From positions 45,046,035 to 45,110,034 of the forward strand of contig NC_134831.1 in assembly GCF_004210375.1 (NCBI RefSeq): 64,000 bases of DNA, in the 5' to 3' direction. A model generated the notes under the pieces. That model was not told the DNA's origin. It worked only from the letters and a program-made list of their open reading frames with translations, and made no database searches. The translations under genes were made by a program, and so were the position numbers. Within the stretch, counting starts at the first letter, position 1, and every line of letters begins with the position of its first letter. This document shows positions 56,701 through 64,000 of this stretch, one piece after another. Source of the DNA: Tachypleus tridentatus. Lineage: Eukaryota > Arthropoda > Merostomata > Xiphosura > Limulidae.

Positions 56701-59700
56701 AAAAAAAAATACTTAAGGCTGTCCATTTCAACACCTCCCAATATCACCAAGACAGCTTCCTGACCCCCTGTGTTCTTAAGGAAATTTAGAGTTCCCTGAT
56801 TATGCATGCATAGTTGATCAGTTTTTCTCCCAGAAAACAACATAAGACTGAAGAGTACAAATTAATGTGTCAAATCTAGCTTCTCTAACATCAAGACTTC
56901 TAACACTTCATTCAATTCAAAATGTTTTCTAATAACCATGCTACCATTCAAATCATATTACTATATTCCACACTTTATTAAATTAATTTGCACAAGTTGT
57001 TGGGACTATGATGATATAACATTAACTCAGCAAGAATGTACACTTGTGATATGACTTATTTTGAGGAAATTATTTTCTCAACAAAATAAATATTTCTGAG
57101 TCAGATGCTCCCTTCAACCCATTAACTTGAAGAATATGTACAATACCCTCAAAAAATGTTAATACCTAAATGCACTGACCTTCAGTACTTTAACCTCCTC
57201 ATAACAATTTTTTTTTAAATGAGAAGCAGATATTGCCTGTGGCAGGAAAGTCTAAAAGTGCACATGTACAAACTACACAGAGATAACAGGCACCAGGACA
57301 TCGTGGCAATTAAAAATTTCACCTACTGTTTTCTCCCATTTTATTGGTGCATACAGATGTGCTAAAAACAATTCTGGATTCTTGGAAGTCTTGAACAATT
57401 TACATGTATTTGAGTCTGAGGTCAAACTCTGTTTCTAAAATTTTAATAGTGGATTCAGCACTTCATGTTTTTTTCAGGAATGAAGTGCTACAGTTACACA
57501 ACACAACTAATTTTGTGCTAATGTTTTTTCTTTCTCTCAGTTCAACAAATCAGTGAACCTGTTTAGACTCAGACAAGACCAAAGACATTTATTTCAGGCA
57601 ATATAATCAAACGATTATTGGTGTCATGTGATTGATAACACACATTAATTGTTGTAAAAGTAAATAAATACGGCACTCATTTCACAAACAGTAGTGAAGT
57701 TAGGAACACCAAAAGACCTTTCTTTGCTTATCATTACACAGTATTGTAGTGATGAGTAGCTTAATCTTTAGAAACAATCAACTTAGCCTATCATATCCCA
57801 TTGGTTCTTTTTATTTTACTTTCATTCATTGTGAGAATCCATGCAAGTTATAGTTATTTTTCCTACTATTTTAATAAATTATATATCTGAAGCTCAACTT
57901 TAATACAAGTTTAACATTGAATCCTTTGCTTTTTAGTGTAAAACAGTGCATCTTGTACCCTAACCATACACCTGATTCAAAATATATACCATAACTTTTC
58001 TATATCAGATCTGACTCCTAGATGTCAAAGCCCAACATGTGGTAATTATCGGATCTTCTTGAAAAAAATAATTGTTCTTTTATGTATTGTAGACATAATT
58101 ATTGAACTATATTTTATGAATTTATGTCAGTAAGTTTGTACCACATTGTATATTCTAATTTAAACTTTAATAATTTTATATATCAGTTAGTTAATTTAAA
58201 AGTAAATATTAAAATAACCTACCTAAATATAGATTTTAGTGAGTTACACGATATGTTGAATTCAGCATTGGTTAAAATTAGATATCTGTGATGTTGAAAT
58301 ACTAAGTTTATAGTTTCATACAAATTAGGAACTGGAATTATTTAAAAGCTAGAATATGAAATAAGAATCTTGTATCTTTTTAATTTGCTAAGATATGGCT
58401 CATGTACTGAAACAAACAGAGTGGCCCCATTCACCTATATTTTTAAAAATATAGTCTCTTATATAGTATCACTACAATATATAACATGAATTACCAACTG
58501 TCTCCCTAGTGGTTTAATCAGCCATTTCAATCTCTGAAAAGGATACCACCTTCTTTCAATCCAAGAATTCAAGAAGGTAGGTTGTGTCTTTAGTTTGCTC
58601 AAAGTTTCATATTTTTTTTAGACCTAAATAAAGCTTAGTTACAAAACCTGATAAATTATAGTGGAATCCTATGGTATCAGAATAGTTATTTACGATTTTC
58701 TGGTTATTCAACTGTGTGTGTGTGTGTGTGTAAAAAAACCTTAAAAATTTTGTTTGATATCCTCCACATACAAAATTTTAAATGACTTATCAACCTATGT
58801 TGAACAGCAACTGAGTTCAGAGGTCACAGCTAGAAGAGATAACTATTTGCCATACTTCTTGATTGTTCTATATTTTAAGAAAAACAAGTTTCATAACTTA
58901 TTTGGAAATATTAATAATATATATACATATATAATGTATAATAATTTAAATGCTACTGTATAATACAAAACACTTGTCCACTGAAACACAGCAAAGACCA
59001 GTTAAGTTTTAAATTATTGGATACAGTAACATGAGTGCACATGCATTGCATTAATAAAAGTTATGTAATGTTAGCTACATATAACTAGAAAGTAATATAA
59101 TAAAAAATAAATATATAGCATGATGAGACTTAAGCTACATAGACTAAACATTTGTATCTTCGGGTTATAACACAGTCATTCTAAACACACACACACACAC
59201 ACACAAAATTATATATTTTTCCTGATTCTTTTATAATGATCACAAAGTCGGTCAGTTGACAGAACCCATTTAGTTAGAATAAAAAAAGTCTTACTGAAAA
59301 CAAACATTTGAAGCATAGTTAGGAGGTTTTAGAGATTATACAAACAGGATGAAAAGTTGTTTTAATCATAACATGAAATCACTTTGCATTCAGACAAGTA
59401 ACCACGCAACTTGATATTTTTGCAAGCATATCTTAATAAAAATAGTTCACGAAAGAAAATTAACCTTTTTATGTACAGAAAAACTTGTAATACTTACTAA
59501 AAGTCTGTTAAATTTTGTGCAGACAGACACATTATATCAAAAGTTATAGGGTAAATATTTAACATGTGCAAATGTGAATATGAAACTGTGTACATCATAC
59601 CAGGCCAATTGCAAAAGGGTTACTAAAATTCCTGCTTGTTCACACTGCATGACTAAAAAGTACTTTCTCCAAGGCCTTAATATTTAACTAAATACTTTTA

Positions 59701-60300
59701 AATAGCATTTATTAAAACTTACCACAAGCTAATCAGAATGTAATCAGTATGAAAATGTTATCACAAAAAACAAAATTACATGATTATAAGAGCAAATATT
59801 TCAATTGTAGAATGATTATTATTTTGAATAAAATAAACAATGCTACTTGAAATACAGACAAACTTTGGCAACTGATAGCAATGAACTTCTAACTTAACAC
59901 CATAACTGAAGCAGGGTTAAAAAAAACAGAAAAAAAAAATAACTATCATAAAATATACTTAATCCAACATTTGTGTTCTAATCAATTTCTGGCTAATAGC
60001 CAATCTAAACTTTACATTATTATGCATCTAAATATTCAGTCTTCTATTCTCATACTTACAACTACATGATGGAATTATAATTCAACATGAGGCAATTACT
60101 GGGTATTCACAAACAACCAAAGAGCATACTTAAGTAGAATACAAAAAACTATTTCCAGGACATTACTGTTATCTGGATAAAAGAGACGATATAAACTTGT
60201 TGTGCTTAATTTTCAAAATGCTTTAATAAGGTGGTATGCAAGATAAAAAAATCACAACAGTTAATGGCTGTGGAAAGATTAATTAGAATGTAGGGTTGAT
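56701..60300. other. AT-rich DNA, probably MED15 intron
   Basis: Microsatellites only: (TG)n near 58713-58730 and (AC)n near 59185-59205. No exon was recognised. Confidence 0.5.
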
Positions 60301-60379
60301 GAGTGAGAGAGAGTAAAATGTTTTTAACTGAGCCCAATTAAAATCCATTCTTATTAATAGTGTAGTACTGCAAAGGTCA

Positions 60380-60720
60380 CTGTTTGAGCCTTACATTTTT
60401 TTTAATTCCCAGAAATGATGTTGATAACATAACTAGTGAATAGTTAAAGTTTCCTGGGAAAATTAAATTACTAGGCATTTCCAGTTGTAATAGAGATGCT
60501 GAGGTGCTACAGAATGACTTGGATAAAGTTGAAAAATGGTCTTTGTTAGTTAACTCAGGGTTAATGTTTTTAAAAATGCAATCATTGTGGTGATTTAGTT
60601 TTTAAGGGAAAGCAACTTCCCCAAACTGGTGTGTTTAGGAATGTATGTATCCCTCTTTACCCTGCTCACAACAATTTATTTAGTCCTCAAGAATATTAGA
60701 TTTAGGTTGTTGAATGTTTG
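60380..60720 (+). mobile_element. Non-LTR reverse transcriptase fragment, forward
   Basis: In one plus-strand frame 60405-60600 reads 'PEMMLITSE', a stop, then 'LKFPGKIKLLG' and 'DAEVLQNDLDKVEKWS'. The RT family pattern is 'ND.....I.SK...FADDTKL' followed by 'LQ.DLDKL..WS..W...FN..KC'. The catalytic aspartates are lost (F-P-G-K in place of F-A-D-D). Downstream the frame decays. Confidence 0.65.
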
Positions 60721-61199
60721 GTTAATAAGCTAGGATGTGAGAGTTAAAATTGCCATTGCAAGAACATGGGAAATTGCAAAGAAAAGGATCAGAGGCAGGG
60801 TTGAGATGATAGCCAAAGGGCAGTCAACAATGGAAATAGGTAAGATGACACACAATCCATAAAGCATCATGAAATAAAAAGGCCTTTATCAATAAAACAC
60901 AGTGGTTGGGATCAAAAGATCCAAATGCCTGAGAGTTAGATATGAGGAGGAAACAATGGCAATACCTCAATAACCAATTTCACACCACAGACACTGAATA
61001 CTTTACATGTCCTGTGCTCAGGCTGAAAGAAAAACCAACATAAATGGATTAGTTACAATATATCAGACGTGATAACTAGTGTTTGATGCTGCAGGTTATT
61101 ATGGTATAATGTCTAACTCATTTTGAAGTCTAGAAACTTATTGCAGAGAAAGACTGCTTTATGCAGGGCACTCATCATAATGTGTATAGAAGCAGTCGT

Positions 61200-63570
61200 T
61201 TCTAGTTTCTGCTTTACTGTAGTAATTATATACCAACCTTGTTAATCTTTCACTGATTAATTGTATATTACATGTTCTATGGATATACTTGATCAGAGTA
61301 GCTTTTGGAAAACTTAAGGTCAAACTTTGGAATTTATTCTAAGGAAGTTGCAACATGCTATAAATACTATTAGGCATGTTAAAAGTAATTTGGGAACCAT
61401 GTTCTTTTAGTAGAGGGTGTGCATCTTTTATTTTTGCCACCAATGAGCCTAAGATGAGTAATTCATTTACTGATAAATTTATGTTCCTAAAATGCATAAT
61501 TTTATTAAGCAGTACTTGCCAATCTTTATGCCGGTTTATAATAAAATCTAATTATTTCTGAACTGTATTATTCACTATTAGTGGGTTACTCAATAGGCTC
61601 CAAGCAGCAGTATCATCAGTATACTTTGAAAAACATGCATGTCATGTCATGAAAGGGTATGATATTGACAAAAAAAAATAAAAAAATAGTAGAGCAGAGT
61701 GTAAAGGAATTTGGAACCCATGCTGAATGATTATGTGTTACTTTAATCACTGCTATTCAGTTTGTCAATAAGCTAGAAATCCATCTGACTATTATATCAA
61801 TTTCGTGACATGTATGCAATACCTAATGGCACTATGCCAAACAGTACCAAAAGCTTTCTTAACATTTAGGAATACAGTTAAGATTACTTGATTATAATTA
61901 AAAGACTTAAGTTGATTCAGTGAGTCTGATTAGGCATCACATTGTGTGAGGAGTTTCAAATGTTTAAAATCAGGTTGTTATCACAAAGAATGAGTAGTCA
62001 GTTGAATACAATATAGTGTACGAGCTACCTAAACAACTTAGAAGACTGACTGGTCTAAAAATGTTGGGGTTAGAGTTACTGAGAGAGTTTTTTTTTTTAA
62101 ATATCTGCAATGGTAACTTCTTTCCATGTATCAGGATTGTATCCTGATAGTCATGATAAACTGATGATGTTTAGAAGTTAAACATATTGTTTAATGCATC
62201 TTTAATGACTGTTTTATATCCTGTCATGTCTGGAGAATGAGTTTTTAAAAGATTTAATATTAATTTTGAGTTTGGCTATAGTGATGTTTCTGTTGAATAT
62301 GTTACTACTTTCTGCAAATGTGGTATCATTTGTGTTGGTGGCTGGAAATTGTAGGGCAAACAAATCAGGTTTTGTTGAAATATGGTTCCCAACTGTTTAT
62401 GTGAAAGAACTTGTAAAGTTTTCAGCTAGTAAGTCTGCTATATCACTGTCAGTTTTGATAGTTATTGTATTCAATGTGCCAAAACAAATTATTGATTTTC
62501 TCTGTGAAGAGTGAAATACTTTTTTTTTTTTACAAACCTCATGTTAATAACGACTGTTGTTTAATGAATTTTGACCAGTTTCCATTTTTTTAAGATTATG
62601 TTCCTTCTAATGAGTGTGTATACTAGATTTATTTGGGGTTTGAGGGGAATATCTTAAGTTCTCATGAAGACATTTCTGTTTGAGAATAAGACATGTAACC
62701 ATTCACTGTTGAAGTGTAAAGCCTATATTTGCTGAAGAGATTTACTTTTCTATGGAAATAACTTTAGTAAATGTTTTTGACATAACTATCCAGGCTACCT
62801 TTGTAGAAACAGTTGGGCTAGGTAAAAGGGTGTTACTAGTTCATTGAAATACTTCCAGTCAGCTTTAATGTTACTGTAAATGGATGGAAGATCAAATGCA
62901 TATGTTTTGTCCGTTATTGTAAAGTAAAAGAAATAGGAAAGTGATCACTGGACATAGCAGGGTGTACCAAGAAGTTTCAGGAGATAAGTAATAATGGAGT
63001 AGAGATTAAGTACAAGTATCTGTTGGTACATGGTAATGTATCAGTTTTAGTTAATAACATGCACATAACTGTCCTCAAGAAGTGTGTGAAAGACAAACTA
63101 TAGAGTTGATTCAAAAGGGACGAAAGTCATTATGGGAGAAGAAGGCATTTAAATTTTCTATTAAGTTGAATGTAGGATGTCTATGTAAACTTGTTTGCAA
63201 AATGTGTCTAGCAGTTTGCTTGAAGAGCAGTACATGGCCAGGAAGGAAATAGACAACTTTTGATGTGCACATTGTAATAAATACTTTCCTTATTTTTTGA
63301 ATAAATTTCCATTTCTAGTGATATACAGTGTGCTATACACTAAAGAAAATTTCAATGCCTCTGGAGTCATTTGTTCTTAGTCATGTAAATAATGTGAATC
63401 CAGGAATATTTATGGTGTGCTTGTTTCTTCTTTAGAGATGCATTGTAGATATTACAATTACATCAGCTTTATCACTGCCACTTAGATCTTGGATCTCAAG
63501 TTTCCTAGGATACAAGTCACCTTGAAAATTAATATGTGAAATCTTAAGCATTTCTGAATGATGTGCCTTG
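61200..63570 (-). mobile_element. Jockey-like non-LTR retrotransposon relic, reverse
   Basis: Read on the minus strand. At 63570-63340 an AP-endonuclease-like start is visible ('LKISHINFQGDLYPRKLEIQ', 'DKADVIVIST', 'INIPGFTLFT'). At about 61900-61800 comes the RT motif 'VFLNVKKAFGTVWHSAIRY', where the catalytic Asp of 'FLD(V)KKAFD' has become Asn and the second Asp Gly. Near 61624-61600 the catalytic box reads 'VYTDDTAAWS'. A C-terminal region extends to about 61370. Many stops and frameshifts are present. The order EN-RT and the spacing fit a jockey/CR1-type element. Confidence 0.82.
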
Positions 63571-64000
63571 CACTTTTAAGCTTCAATGTGTCATGTAATG
63601 TTGTTTGGTTTCAATGTGAGTAGTAGAAAATAAGTGTTTAGTTGATTTACAAATGTGACTGATGAGAGTACTGTATTCAAAAGCAAGGATGTTGCAGGCA
63701 AGGAGATAGATATTAACTCAGTGAGGAAAGCCAACAGATTCACAGTGAATTCTACTGTACTAGATGTTAGTCATCTTCAGAAAATGGTTGGAATTTAGTA
63801 AAATAGATGCAAAGTGTGCAAGAGCTTATGAACATATTAATATTTAACTAAAAAATGTTATGTATATATATATATAAATACACACACACACACACACATA
63901 TATTGAAAAATGATTTCTAGTACCTATGATGTTACAAAATTGATTTGTATGCATGCCACACTTTGTAAGCTTCATTAATTCTGAAGTGAAGGGGGAAGGC
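63571..64000. other. Right edge: possible element 5' region and microsatellite
   Basis: The stretch 63571-63830 may be the 5' part of the non-LTR relic but has no recognisable motif. It is followed by (TA)n and (CA)n tracts at about 63863-63900. Confidence 0.4.

Noticed and set aside
62266-62514. Plus-strand 82-codon hydrophobic frame resembling a membrane protein
   Set aside because: Lies antisense within the reversed non-LTR relic; the hydrophobicity is what a reversed AT-rich coding strand would give.

Overview
This is an AT-rich window of animal nuclear DNA. Short exons with GT/AG borders are separated by long introns, and tRNA-derived SINEs, Tc1/mariner transposons, Penelope-like elements and non-LTR retrotransposons are plentiful. 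The dominant SINE (tRNA head with a TTCGAA B-box core and a tail ending in CAAAAACAAACAAAC) looks like the family I associate with horseshoe crabs. A chelicerate, probably xiphosuran, genome is therefore my best inference; no search was run.

Three multi-exon genes can be supported, all on the minus strand. (1) A partial animal heme peroxidase: core exons at 10019-10242, 8710-8928 and 5390-5490, plus a phase-compatible upstream candidate at 12368-12497. The distal-histidine region is present; the proximal half of the enzyme would lie off the left edge. (2) A small RING-like zinc-finger protein of about 223 residues in two coding exons (42374-42641 and 39764-40167). I do not recognise its family beyond the zinc-finger architecture. 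(3) An internal part of the Mediator subunit gene MED15, six phase-consistent exons between 53732 and 43708. Its N-terminal KIX-coding exons would lie to the right, and its C-terminal exons were not found.

Layout. 1-5 kb: SINE B copies, a 240-bp MITE, a decayed Ty3/Gypsy integrase and an internally deleted Tc1 element. 5-12.5 kb: peroxidase exons with introns full of SINEs. 12.85-13.44 kb: a 49-bp minisatellite. 14.8-20.3 kb: a locally duplicated block carrying two copies of a possible secretory-peptide exon, interrupted by two defective mariners. 20-33 kb: no convincing gene, but many SINEs (several with clear target-site duplications, one nested pair, one chimera), a degenerate tandem array and a Penelope-derived hairpin. 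33.95-35.63 kb: a Tc1-superfamily element split by a recent SINE A insertion. 36-43 kb: a 72-bp repeat and the RING-like gene. 43-60 kb: MED15 exons and introns with Penelope-like remnants. 60.3-63.6 kb: two non-LTR retrotransposon remnants in opposite orientation.

The left 36 kb is dense in SINEs while the right 28 kb has only three clear ones. No new defence or metabolic system is visible. The most interesting items are the duplicated secretory exon pair, the unclassified RING-like gene next to an apparently C-terminally incomplete MED15, the foldback Penelope derivatives, and two SINE families that share a 3' tail. All protein family calls rest on motif recognition by eye.
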